A stretch of DNA of 33,759 nt from Planctomycetota bacterium. GTDB lineage: Bacteria; Planctomycetota; UBA8108; UBA1146. The DNA lies in the NCBI GenBank assembly GCA_012960845.1, contig DUAN01000038.1, forward strand, positions 9,320 to 43,078, read 5' to 3'. Position numbers and translations under genes: made by a program. The notes under the pieces were generated by a model. It was not told the origin of the DNA and searched no databases. It saw only the letters and a list, made by a program, of their open reading frames with translations. Of this stretch, positions 8,929 through 16,602 are shown in pieces. Position 1 is the stretch's first letter, and the number at the start of each line of letters is the position of its first letter.

Positions 8929-9888
8929 ATGCCGAAAATCCCATCTCAGTGCTCTCGTTCCTTCACTTCAATTGTGGTGCTTCTCATCACTATTGGAATC
9001 TCCCTGCCACTTCTGGCAGATTCACCGAAGAGGTCCAGCTCAAATGCGCCGGTCGATGCCCCTGACTCTGCCAGGAGTTTGCGGGATGCGGTCGTCAAGT
9101 TGGAGGCTGCTTGCCGGCGCAAAGGCTACCAGATGCAATGCAACGTCTGGGGAGGGCTCTCCAACAAGGCAGATCACAAGGTCTGGATGCATCAGGTCTA
9201 TGAGGAGCATGAAGGCCAGGTTCTCGGGGCGCTGATGTACTTGCCGGGATTGTCGATCTATCGTAATCGAGAACGCGGTGCGATTTTCATCGATGAGCAA
9301 TGGAAGCCGATGATCTCCGATCCTGCTGGCCACCGGGTGCAGAGGATCATCGCCTTTCCCGGGCAGGTGCTGTTCGACGCACTCTCGAGCAAGAAAAAGG
9401 TCGAGTGGATCGAACCTTCAAAACTGATCGACAGCGACGATCCCGATTACATCGAACCGATGGATGCGCCACTGGAGCCGGGCGAAGAGGGGGATACCGC
9501 TGTCGTCGAGAAGAAACAGCCGAGCTACCGCAGGGTCAAGGTGGAGGTGAGTGAGAAGGTCGCTGTTCGATACTTCAATCAGATCCAGAACTCAGGATTG
9601 CTCGGTGGTTTCAGCTGAAGCATCACCAAGTTCCTGTCCAGTGTGGACAGGACCCGTACTCGCTGCAGCGTCGAGGTGGGGATCGATCCCCAGACCGGGC
9701 TCCCCGATCAACTGTTGATGACGATCCTCATCGGCAGGAAGAACCTCGAGGGGAGCACCATCTCGGCGGACCGGGCATTTTCTGACGGAGTCGAACACAT
9801 CGTCTTCAATTATTCCTACCAGCTCGATTCTTCCGAGCCCGTGGAGGCGTTTCAGATTCCACCTCAGGCAAAAAAACTGCTGAGGTGA
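8929..9888 (+). CDS. Exported protein of unknown family, paralog 1, with in-frame UGA (candidate selenoprotein)
   Basis: The frame runs from ATG 8929 to the TGA at 9886-9888 and is interrupted only by a TGA at codon 230 (9616-9618). Read through, the product is 319 residues. It has a signal peptide (hydrophobic SIVVLLITIGISLPLLA, cleavage near residue 31). Shared paralog motifs are KGY near 125, GG.S followed by DH (SNKADHK), a G.LMYLP block, FPGQVL and VEWIEPS. After the UGA come exactly 89 residues that align without gaps to paralogs 2 and 3, including DRT.TR, DPQT, F..GVEH, VFNYSYQLD and a C-terminal P..AKKLLR. The C-terminal half recalls LolA/LppX-type beta-sheet lipoprotein-binding folds, a weak guess. 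A GTG at 9643 could start a separate ORF but has no ribosome site. A 9632-9652 hairpin follows the UGA. If terminated at the UGA the product would be 229 residues. Confidence 0.75.
9616..9652 (+). promoter_or_regulatory. Candidate bacterial SECIS element in paralog 1 (UGA plus hairpin)
   Basis: The in-frame TGA (9616-9618) is followed after 13 nt by a perfect 8-bp stem, TCCTGTCC (9632-9639) with GGACAGGA (9645-9652). It closes the 5-nt loop AGTGT, which can tighten to a GTG triloop. Bacterial SECIS elements lie in the coding region just after the UGA, with a small apical loop carrying a G in its first two positions, read by SelB. Position and loop fit this. Function is inferred. Confidence 0.6.
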
Positions 9889-10082
9889 GCCGCATCGCCG
9901 TCTGGTCGCGCAGCAATCCCCGCAGCGCTGGATGAGCGCCGATCCTCCTCGATAGAAGTGCCCCATTTCACGCTTGAGATGGGTCTGAGGACGATTCTAG
10001 GTCAATCGGGTGATCATCGGTCCGATCGATCGGGGCAGCCGGATCGAAGGGTATAGCCTCACCCGTTGAAAGGAGGAGCCAG

Positions 10083-10961
10083 ATGACGAAATCACACAAC
10101 TCGACGACACAGAATTCGACGACACAGAACTCGATGAATCGGTACGAACCCCACTGGTGGACGACTGGGCGCTGGACGGCGCTGGTGGTCGGAATCCTCT
10201 TCATCTCGCCTGCTGTCATGGCGGCCGAGGAGTCTCCACGGAAAGCGCTGGTCCAGGTGACCAGAAACCTGGCACAGATGGCCAGTGAAAGTGGATACCG
10301 AACCGATGTTGCCATTATCGGTGGGGTCAGTTCCGCTTCCGATCACAGCGTCGAGATCCCCAAGTACCTGCGAAGGGCTCGGGCCCATGTACGAGGAAAG
10401 GTGATGCACCTGCCCGAGCACAGCGCCTACCTGTACTGCGGCAAGGTCGCGATCGAGGAGGAAGGGGTCTGGATGAAACCGGGCACCAGTCGTCTCGGGC
10501 GAGAGATCGCAGGGATGTTTGAAGTCCCCACCGACCTGTTGACGAACGCCTTCCAGAGAGGGAGCCGGATCGAGTGGGTGGCGAATCGAATCGAGACTCG
10601 CAAGGCGATCAAGGTAGTTCTGCCAGCGAGTCAGTCGAGGGCTCGCTTCAGCGGAATCGACAGGTCTGGTTGTGTTGCCGCCGAGGGAAGGAGACTTTCC
10701 TACTTCCAGTCCAGGTTGGAGCGGTCCAATACCCAGACCACCATCATCATCGATCTCGATCCAGCAGGGGCACTGCCGCAAAAGATCCAGATCGAGGTCT
10801 TGGGAGCGTACAGGGATGAACATGGCCGCTCTCGCAAGGGACAGCTGGCGTTCGAGGAAGGAACCAACCATGCGGCGTTCCATTTCATCTACTGGCTCGA
10901 TACCAGCGCAGCGGTCGGGCAGTTCAAAGTGCCGCAGAAGGCACAGAGATTGCTCAAGTAA
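10083..10961 (+). CDS. Exported protein of unknown family, paralog 2 (uninterrupted)
   Basis: ATG 10083 has GAAAGGAGG with 6-nt spacing. The 292 residues begin with an unusual ~28-residue Asn/Ser/Thr-rich extension containing a tandem repeat. A signal sequence follows (WTALVVGILFISPAVMA, cleavage near residue 47). It shares the family pattern with its neighbours: SGY near 71, GG.S..SDH near 80-88, G.VMHLPE near 106, a W near 130 and RIEWV near 162. From residue 203 to the end are exactly 89 residues, alignable without gaps to the post-UGA parts of paralogs 1 and 3 (DLDP, AFEEGTNH, FHFIYWLD, P.KAQRLLK). At the position of their UGA it has Arg203 (AGG, 10689-10691), and the conserved hairpin is missing. 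It is the internal control showing that the full-length form is about 290-320 residues. No function can be assigned. Confidence 0.8.
   Translation: MTKSHNSTTQNSTTQNSMNRYEPHWWTTGRWTALVVGILFISPAVMAAEESPRKALVQVTRNLAQMASESGYRTDVAIIGGVSSASDHSVEIPKYLRRARAHVRGKVMHLPEHSAYLYCGKVAIEEEGVWMKPGTSRLGREIAGMFEVPTDLLTNAFQRGSRIEWVANRIETRKAIKVVLPASQSRARFSGIDRSGCVAAEGRRLSYFQSRLERSNTQTTIIIDLDPAGALPQKIQIEVLGAYRDEHGRSRKGQLAFEEGTNHAAFHFIYWLDTSAAVGQFKVPQKAQRLLK
10098..10134 (+). repeat. 15-bp in-frame tandem repeat at the 5' end of paralog 2
   Basis: Two copies of a 15-bp unit (10098-10112 and 10113-10127, one mismatch) and a 7-bp partial third copy encode NSTTQ-NSTTQ-NS. The repeat lies before the signal peptide. 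Its length in whole codons means copy-number change would alter only the leader length. Confidence 0.8.
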
Positions 10962-10982
10962 GTAACATGTCAACCAAGAAGG

Positions 10983-11014
10983 TGCTCTCGGAAGTCCAAC
11001 TTCCGGGAGCATTT
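10983..11014 (+). terminator. Probable terminator hairpin after paralog 2
   Basis: A 12-bp stem with one G-T wobble (10983-10994 with 11000-11011) and loop TCCAA lies 21 bp after the stop of paralog 2. The T run is short (TTTG), so termination may be partial. Confidence 0.6.
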
Positions 11015-11125
11015 GCATAGAATTCTGGACCCCCGGCGGCTACCATCATCGGGACCAGGCCCGCTGGGTATCGTCAGCCATCTCCACTTGAGGCTGGTGA
11101 GGTAGATCCGCGAAAGGACAGAGGC

Positions 11126-12025
11126 GTGAACAAGTTCATCTTCGTGCTGTTTTCAGGATGGTTGCTTTCAGCAGTGATGCTGGCCGGAGTTGGACTCCAG
11201 GCGTCAGATCCACCAGGGGAAAAGGCTCCCGATCCTGCCAAGGCCCTCAGGAAAGTCAGCAAGGACTTCTTGCGGCATTCGAGCAAGAGCGGCTATTCCG
11301 CACACCTCGTCATCGCCGGCGGCATGGCGAACTCGAGTGACCACAAGATCATCGATCAGGCGGTCAGCGAGGATTACTTTGGCCTGATCCGGGGTCCCCT
11401 GATGCACATGCCGGAACAACAGATCTTCCGCACCCTCGACAAGGGCGCCCAGTTCGATGGCGATATCTGGCGGGTGCTCCAGTCGACCGCGGATGGCAAG
11501 AAACTGGATCGGCTCTTCACCTTTCCCGAGAGATTGCTGGCCGATGCCAGCAGCAAGGGCAGCAAGGTCCAATGGCTCGAATCCACGGTCAAGCCGCGCA
11601 AGGTCAAGAGAGAAGCACCACTCGGCGGAACTGCGGTTGGATCCTCTGAACAGGCGGAAATGGTCTACCATCGCCTGCGGGTGACACTGCCCGACAAGAT
11701 GGCACTGCAGTACTTCATCGAGGTCCAGAATTCAGGTTGTCTGTCTGGCGGCTGATGTATTTCTGAATACCTGTCCCGTGCGGACAGGACCCAGACTCGC
11801 AGCGTGCTCGATATCGACCTGGATCCACAAACGATGACTCCTCGTAAGATGGAACTGCTGGTACTCACGGGGATGCGAAATGCCGATGGTAAGACCGCCA
11901 AGGGGGATGCTGCATTCTCCAAGGGAGTCGAGCATGTCGTGTTCCGCTATGCGTACGAGATCAACTCCGAGGAGCAGGTCGACCCCTTCAAGATTCCGGG
12001 TGCTGCGCGCAAGTTGATGCGATAA
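11126..12025 (+). CDS. Exported protein of unknown family, paralog 3, with in-frame UGA (candidate selenoprotein)
   Basis: A GTG start at 11126 is preceded by AAAGGA about 7 nt away. The frame runs to TAA at 12023-12025 with one in-frame TGA at codon 210 (11753-11755); read through, the product is 299 residues. It has a signal peptide (FIFVLFSGWLLSAVMLAGVGLQA) and the family motifs SGY, AGG.A..SDHK, G.LMHMPE, FPERLL and KVQWLES. Just before the UGA is NSGCLSGG, and the codon after it is TGT, so a read-through product would have Sec next to Cys. The following 89 residues match paralog 1 at about 40 positions without a gap (LS.ADRTQTR, LDPQT, AFSKGVEHVVFRYAYEI, A.KLMR). A GTG at 11804 has no ribosome site, which argues against a separate downstream gene. 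It ends 26 bp before a strong terminator. The biochemical role is unknown. Confidence 0.75.
11753..11789 (+). promoter_or_regulatory. Candidate bacterial SECIS element in paralog 3 (UGA plus hairpin)
   Basis: The in-frame TGA (11753-11755) is followed by a perfect 7-bp stem, CCTGTCC (11770-11776) with GGACAGG (11782-11788), loop CGTGC. Stem start, loop and distance from the TGA match the paralog 1 element base for base in position. The loop again has G second and a central GTG. Function as a SelB-binding SECIS is inferred. Confidence 0.6.
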
Positions 12026-12051
12026 GCGACTGCGGGATTTTCAGTGAAAAC

Positions 12052-12088
12052 GGGCGCCACCAGCGGGTTTGCTGGTGGCGCCCTTTTT
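12052..12088. terminator. Bidirectional terminator between paralog 3 and valS
   Basis: A perfect 13-bp GC-rich stem (12052-12064 with 12071-12083) and a GGGTTT loop are followed by five T on the plus strand and preceded by AAAAC. It can therefore stop transcription of both convergent genes. Confidence 0.9.
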
Positions 12089-12151
12089 GTTGCTGTGAAC
12101 TCGGCTGAGCCTGCTGGTGAGAGATACACTCGACACCTATTGGCCGGAAGC

Positions 12152-15100
12152 CTATTCGCCGGAAGTTTCGAGTGCCTCGATATTGATCCGGATCGTCTCC
12201 AGTTGCTGCTCCAGATCGATCGCAAGGGCCTTTTCTCTCTCGACCACTTCGGCAGCCGCACGACTGACGAAGTTTTCGTTGGCCAGTTTCTTTCGTGACC
12301 CTTCGAGCCTTCCCTGGGTTTTAGCGGACTGTTCCTGCAGGCGGGTGCGCTCCTTCTCGAGGTCGAGCACTCCCGGGATGAAGACTTCCAGGTCACCGTC
12401 GATGGCCACTGCACTGTCGATGGTTCGCTCCACCGTCGCTCCGATGGTCAACGAAGAGAAGTTACCGAGGTGCAAGATCAGTCCCTCCAGCGACTGGAGT
12501 TCGGACTGCGCCGGTCCCGAGGTTCGGACTCGTACCTCGAGCGGCTGGCGCGGCGGGATGTTGTAACGGGATCGTAGATCCCGGATGATCCGGATCAGGT
12601 CGCGGCAACGATCGAATGCGCCTTCGAGCACCGGGTCGCGCCAATTCGATGGCACCTCTGGCCAGCTCGCCAGGCACAGTAGTTCTTGATCGGGAAGAGG
12701 CTTCTCGACGCCTCGCACCGGTGCGATTTCTCTCAGGCTGCCCCACAGCTCCTCGGTGATGAAGGGAACGAACGGATGCAACAATCGAAGCACCTGGTCG
12801 AGGCAGGTGGCCAGTACCTGTTGCGCGGTTGAGGCATCTGGAGCGGGGGTTTCACCTTCGCCCTGTCGAAGACGCGGCTTGATCGCTTCCAGGTACCAGT
12901 CGCAAAGTTCACTCCAGAAGAAGTCCCGGGCCAGCCCGATGGCAGCGGAGGGATTGTAGGAATCCAGTTGCTGTTGAACCTCGGTGCATGCGGCCTGTAA
13001 TCGAGAGAGGATCCACCGATCTTCGCTAGCGAGATTGTCGCTGCAGGCTGGATCGAACTGGTATCCTTCCAGGTTCATCAGGGCAAAACGTGCCGCATTC
13101 CACAACTTGTTGCAGAAGTTGCGGCCGACATCGAAGCGCTCGCTGATCAACTTGGCGGCGGGAACACCTTCCATCGTGCCCAGCACATCAAACTCCTTGC
13201 CACTTTCCGGGCAGAGGTAGGTGAAGTTGTTTTGACCATGTTTTGCTGTGGCAAGGTCGATACCGTTGCCGGTGAATGGGCTGATCGCCTGCACCGGAAG
13301 TCGAATGTCCTGGGTTCCCGTTTGCATCTCGCACAGGACATATCGCATCGCATCGGTGCCATATCGTTCGATGATATCGACCGGATCGATTCCGTTCCCC
13401 TTCGACTTGCTCATCCGCTCACCCTTGCCATCGAGAATGTTTGCGTGAAGAAACACATCGGTGAAGGGTAAGTCACCCAGGTTGTAGAGCCCCATGATGA
13501 CCATTCGTGCGACCCACAGGGAGATGATATCCCGGCCGGTGACGAGGCAGGATCCGGGGTAGTAATAATCGAGGCAGTTTTCTTGCTGGTCGTTGGCTGC
13601 GAGCGAGCGTTGCCCCTCTGAGACCTGAGCGGTGGCCGGATCGGGCCACCCGAGGGTGGAATGGGGCCACAGGGCGCTCGAGAACCAGGTGTCGAGAACA
13701 TCGGGATCTCGCACCAACCCGGCCGCCTCCAACTGATCACTGATGTGGGTCTGAGATGGGGGTTCCTTCAGGCACACCTGCAGGTGACCGCCTTGCGCAG
13801 GAATCGTGCGGTGACCATCGAGATGGACACTGGATCCATCGCGGTTGACCAGCCTCAGGCAAACATCGTCTTGGCCCTCAACGTGGATCGATTGGAGCAG
13901 GGACTCGATCGAATCGGCGTCGAGATCGCCAGACCATATGGGAATCTGATGTCCCCACCAGAGTTGTCGAGAGATGCACCAGTCACGCTTCTCCGCCAGC
14001 CAACTGACGTAAGTACTTCGGTAACGCTCTGGATCCGGATGGAAGGAGACGGTTCTTCCGGTGTGCGAGCTCCAGCCCGAAACCGCATCGATGGCTGCCT
14101 GTGCCAATCCATCGACCTTGAACTCGTGCTCCAGACCCTCGGCGCAGCGGACGCCCCCCTCGATATCTCCCATCCGGACAAACCATTGCAGCGACAGGTA
14201 CGGTTCGACGGGGGTCTTCGAACGATCGGAGTGACCCACCTCGACCACTCGGTCCTCGACCTGTTCGAGCAGTCCTAGCTGCTCAAAGCGGCGAACCACT
14301 GCCTTCCTCGCCTCGAATCGGTCCTCGCCGGCATGGGGTCCTGCGGCTTCGTTGAGGGTCCCATCGGGGTTCAGGATGTTGATCGCTTCGATGCGATCTT
14401 GGTGTCGTTGCCACACCTCGTGGTCATTGGGGTCGTGGGCTGGAGTGATCTTGACGCAGCCCGATCCCAGTTCAGGCTTGGCCCACTCATCGGTGATCAG
14501 CGGGATCTTCCGATCGACGATGGGCAACTGGATCATCCGACCCGCTGCCGCCATCTCGGCCAGTTGAATCAGTGAGGGGAGTAACTGCTCGACTCTCGAT
14601 TCGAGGCGCTGGACCTCGGAGGTGAGTTCCTCGATCTGTTTTGCTGGAGCGGCAGCCAGCCGTTCCCGTGCCTGCTGGAGACGCTCCTCCAGTACCGCGG
14701 CGGGATCGGGATGAACCGCAACGGCCGTATCTCCCAGCATCGTTTCTGGACGAGTGGTGGCGACGATCACCTCGGAGGGCTCGCCGGGCTCGGGGTCGAT
14801 CACCGGATAGCGCAGGTGCCAGAAGTGGCCGTCGGTGCTCTTGTGTTCGATCTCGTCATCGGCCACGGCGGTTTGCAGGTGGCAATCCCAGTTGACCATT
14901 CGATCACCCTGGACGATCAACCCATCCCTGAACATTCGATAAAAGGTCCAGGTCACTGCCCGTGCGCAGATGGGGTCCATGGTAAATCGCTGGCGATCCC
15001 AGTCGCAGGAACAACCCATCGCTTTTTGCTGTGAGACGATTCGCTTCTGATACTGATCCTTCCACTGCCAGATGCGCTCGACCAGGGCATCGCGGCCGAG

Positions 15101-15424
15101 GTCGTGGCGGTTCTTGCCCTCCAGTTCCAGCAGTCGCTTCTCGACCACTGCCTGGGTGGCGATCCCGGCATGATCGGTACCTGCCATCCAGAGGGTGTTG
15201 TCCCCTTGCATCCGGTGCCAGCGCGTCAAGAGGTCCTGCATGACGTTGTCCATGGCATGACCCATATGAAGAGCGCCGGTCACGTTGGGAAGGGGCATCA
15301 TGATGACGTAGCGTTGGTCACGATCATCGGGAATCGAGCGGAATGCGTCCTTTTCATTCCAGCGATTCGTGATGGAATCCTCGATGAGATTCGGGTCGTA
15401 ATTTTTGGTCAGTTCCTCGGCCAT
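12152..15424 (-). CDS. valS: Valyl-tRNA synthetase with lineage-type insertions
   Basis: The 1090-residue class I synthetase charges tRNA-Val in the cytoplasm. Landmarks are PLPNVTGALHMGHAM (HIGH motif as HMGH, 53-56), AGTDHAGIATQ near 81, the editing-domain entry TTRPETMLGDTAVAVHPD near 223, WWGHQIP, DTWFSSALWPHSTLGWP, and GERMSKSKGNGIDP (KMSKS as RMSKS, about 669). A C-terminal coiled coil follows (LEKERTRLQEQSAKTQ). It is longer than the ~950-residue E. coli enzyme. Residues about 241-295 form an inserted coiled-coil-like segment inside the editing domain. A second insertion follows KMSKS (SPFTGNGIDLATAKHGQNN and onward). The start at ATG 15424 has GAGG 4 nt upstream. It converges on the paralog array through a shared terminator and diverges from the methyltransferase gene across 165 bp. 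Confidence 0.97.
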   Translation of the reverse strand: MAEELTKNYDPNLIEDSITNRWNEKDAFRSIPDDRDQRYVIMMPLPNVTGALHMGHAMDNVMQDLLTRWHRMQGDNTLWMAGTDHAGIATQAVVEKRLLELEGKNRHDLGRDALVERIWQWKDQYQKRIVSQQKAMGCSCDWDRQRFTMDPICARAVTWTFYRMFRDGLIVQGDRMVNWDCHLQTAVADDEIEHKSTDGHFWHLRYPVIDPEPGEPSEVIVATTRPETMLGDTAVAVHPDPAAVLEERLQQARERLAAAPAKQIEELTSEVQRLESRVEQLLPSLIQLAEMAAAGRMIQLPIVDRKIPLITDEWAKPELGSGCVKITPAHDPNDHEVWQRHQDRIEAINILNPDGTLNEAAGPHAGEDRFEARKAVVRRFEQLGLLEQVEDRVVEVGHSDRSKTPVEPYLSLQWFVRMGDIEGGVRCAEGLEHEFKVDGLAQAAIDAVSGWSSHTGRTVSFHPDPERYRSTYVSWLAEKRDWCISRQLWWGHQIPIWSGDLDADSIESLLQSIHVEGQDDVCLRLVNRDGSSVHLDGHRTIPAQGGHLQVCLKEPPSQTHISDQLEAAGLVRDPDVLDTWFSSALWPHSTLGWPDPATAQVSEGQRSLAANDQQENCLDYYYPGSCLVTGRDIISLWVARMVIMGLYNLGDLPFTDVFLHANILDGKGERMSKSKGNGIDPVDIIERYGTDAMRYVLCEMQTGTQDIRLPVQAISPFTGNGIDLATAKHGQNNFTYLCPESGKEFDVLGTMEGVPAAKLISERFDVGRNFCNKLWNAARFALMNLEGYQFDPACSDNLASEDRWILSRLQAACTEVQQQLDSYNPSAAIGLARDFFWSELCDWYLEAIKPRLRQGEGETPAPDASTAQQVLATCLDQVLRLLHPFVPFITEELWGSLREIAPVRGVEKPLPDQELLCLASWPEVPSNWRDPVLEGAFDRCRDLIRIIRDLRSRYNIPPRQPLEVRVRTSGPAQSELQSLEGLILHLGNFSSLTIGATVERTIDSAVAIDGDLEVFIPGVLDLEKERTRLQEQSAKTQGRLEGSRKKLANENFVSRAAAEVVEREKALAIDLEQQLETIRINIEALETSGE

Positions 15425-15589
15425 GGTGCCTCTACTTTCCGTGAACCAGGAGGATCTAGGGCGGTCGAAGACAAGTCAAGGGAGACAGCGAGATCAGGGG
15501 GGTGTGCTGGAAACGGATGATCTGGTGCGATACCGTGAGGTACATTCGCATCGGGTCCGATCATCGGGTCGGCAAGAAGGGAGTCTTGA

Positions 15590-16528
15590 ATGCGAGGGTG
15601 GAGGAGGATTCGGGACCTGATATCCCATTGGTTGCGAGTTCCCCGACGCTGGTTGGGCCACCCGGATCTCCGATCGCTGAATCGAAGGGCCGATCGATCG
15701 AGGCGAGACGTCGAGAAACTACTGCAGCGGCTTCATCCAGGAGTGGGTTGCGAAGTCGTCTCGGGCCCCGGGACCAGCCACCTCGAGGCGGGTTGTTACT
15801 CTCAAAATGGTGAGGATGGGGTCTTGCTTCACATCCTGTCGACTGCCGGGGTCGACCAGCGAAGTATCGTCGAGATCGGATGTGGTGCAGCTGTCGAATG
15901 CAATTCATCTGCATTGCTGTGCGGTTTTGGTTGGAGCGGTGTCCTGTTCGATCGAGACCCTCAGCAGGTCAAGAGTGCACGGAGTTTTTTTGAGGAGCGC
16001 GGAGTCTCCAACCGGGTAGAGGTGCTGGAGGTCGAGGTTCAGCCTGACACGATCGATGCCCTGCTGGCACAGCGATCGGAGCCCGATGTTCTTTCCATCG
16101 ATGTCGACGGTTATGACTTCTGGATCTGGAAACATCTCACCGTGTTCCGGCCACGGGTCGTGGTGATCGAGGTCAATGCTTCCTTCGGGCCATCGACATC
16201 TTGCACGGTTCCTTGGTCTGCTGGGAGTTCTCATCATGATGCGTATCGTCATCATGTCCGTGGCTGGCATCATGGTGCCAGCTTGGTGGCGATGGAGGCG
16301 CTGGGGAGAAGCAAGGGCTATCGGTTGGTTGCGGTCGAGTCGACCGGCACCAATGCTTTCTTCTTGCGGGAAGATCTGGCGGTCAGTGACCTTCCGCCAC
16401 TCGATCCCGGAGGGGCCTGGAGGCCTCATCAGGTCAGGAGTCGGCGGCACTCTCCAGATGGTCAAGCGAGGCAACTGCAATCGCTTCCATCGGTGCTCGT
16501 GGAGTTGGATGGAACCCCTGCGAGTTGA
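15590..16528 (+). CDS. FkbM-like SAM-dependent methyltransferase
   Basis: ATG 15590 has AAGAAGGGAG about 7 nt upstream. The 312 residues open with a basic, Trp/Arg-rich stretch. Then come SQNGEDGVLLHIL near 70, the SAM-binding SIVEIGCGAAVECNS near 92, a GVLFDRD acidic turn, and PDVLSIDVDGYDFWIWKHL, a hallmark of the FkbM/Methyltransf_21 group. VVVIEVNASFGP, HHGASLVAMEALGRSKGYRLVAVE and NAFFLRED complete the fold. These enzymes methylate sugars or small metabolites; the substrate is unknown. A His-rich stretch (SSHHDAYRHHVRGWHHG) sits in the loop before the last strands. It lies 74 bp upstream of the PLP/ATP-grasp pair in the same orientation, so a shared pathway is possible but unproved. Confidence 0.75.
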   Translation: MRGWRRIRDLISHWLRVPRRWLGHPDLRSLNRRADRSRRDVEKLLQRLHPGVGCEVVSGPGTSHLEAGCYSQNGEDGVLLHILSTAGVDQRSIVEIGCGAAVECNSSALLCGFGWSGVLFDRDPQQVKSARSFFEERGVSNRVEVLEVEVQPDTIDALLAQRSEPDVLSIDVDGYDFWIWKHLTVFRPRVVVIEVNASFGPSTSCTVPWSAGSSHHDAYRHHVRGWHHGASLVAMEALGRSKGYRLVAVESTGTNAFFLREDLAVSDLPPLDPGGAWRPHQVRSRRHSPDGQARQLQSLPSVLVELDGTPAS

Positions 16529-16602
16529 TGGCTGAATCCACTGGCGGATGATCGAATCGGAGTCGATGATATCGGTCAATTCTGCGACCAGGGAGGTGTG
16601 CT

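Noticed and set aside
9643-9888. Separate small gene starting at GTG 9643
   Set aside because: There is no ribosome site, the frame is the same as the upstream gene, and the product is a homologous continuation of it. It is better read as the end of paralog 1.
10092-11018. 308-codon open frame antisense to paralog 2
   Set aside because: It is a shadow of paralog 2, whose start, signal peptide and homology to its neighbours are clear.
11804-12025. Separate small gene starting at GTG 11804
   Set aside because: Same reasons as for 9643: no ribosome site and in-frame continuation of paralog 3 after the UGA.
8929-12025. Paralogs 1 and 3 as simple pseudogenes
   Set aside because: Both have a single TGA at the same place, no frameshift, a gap-free conserved 89-residue tail and a conserved hairpin. 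Decay would not be expected to give this twice.
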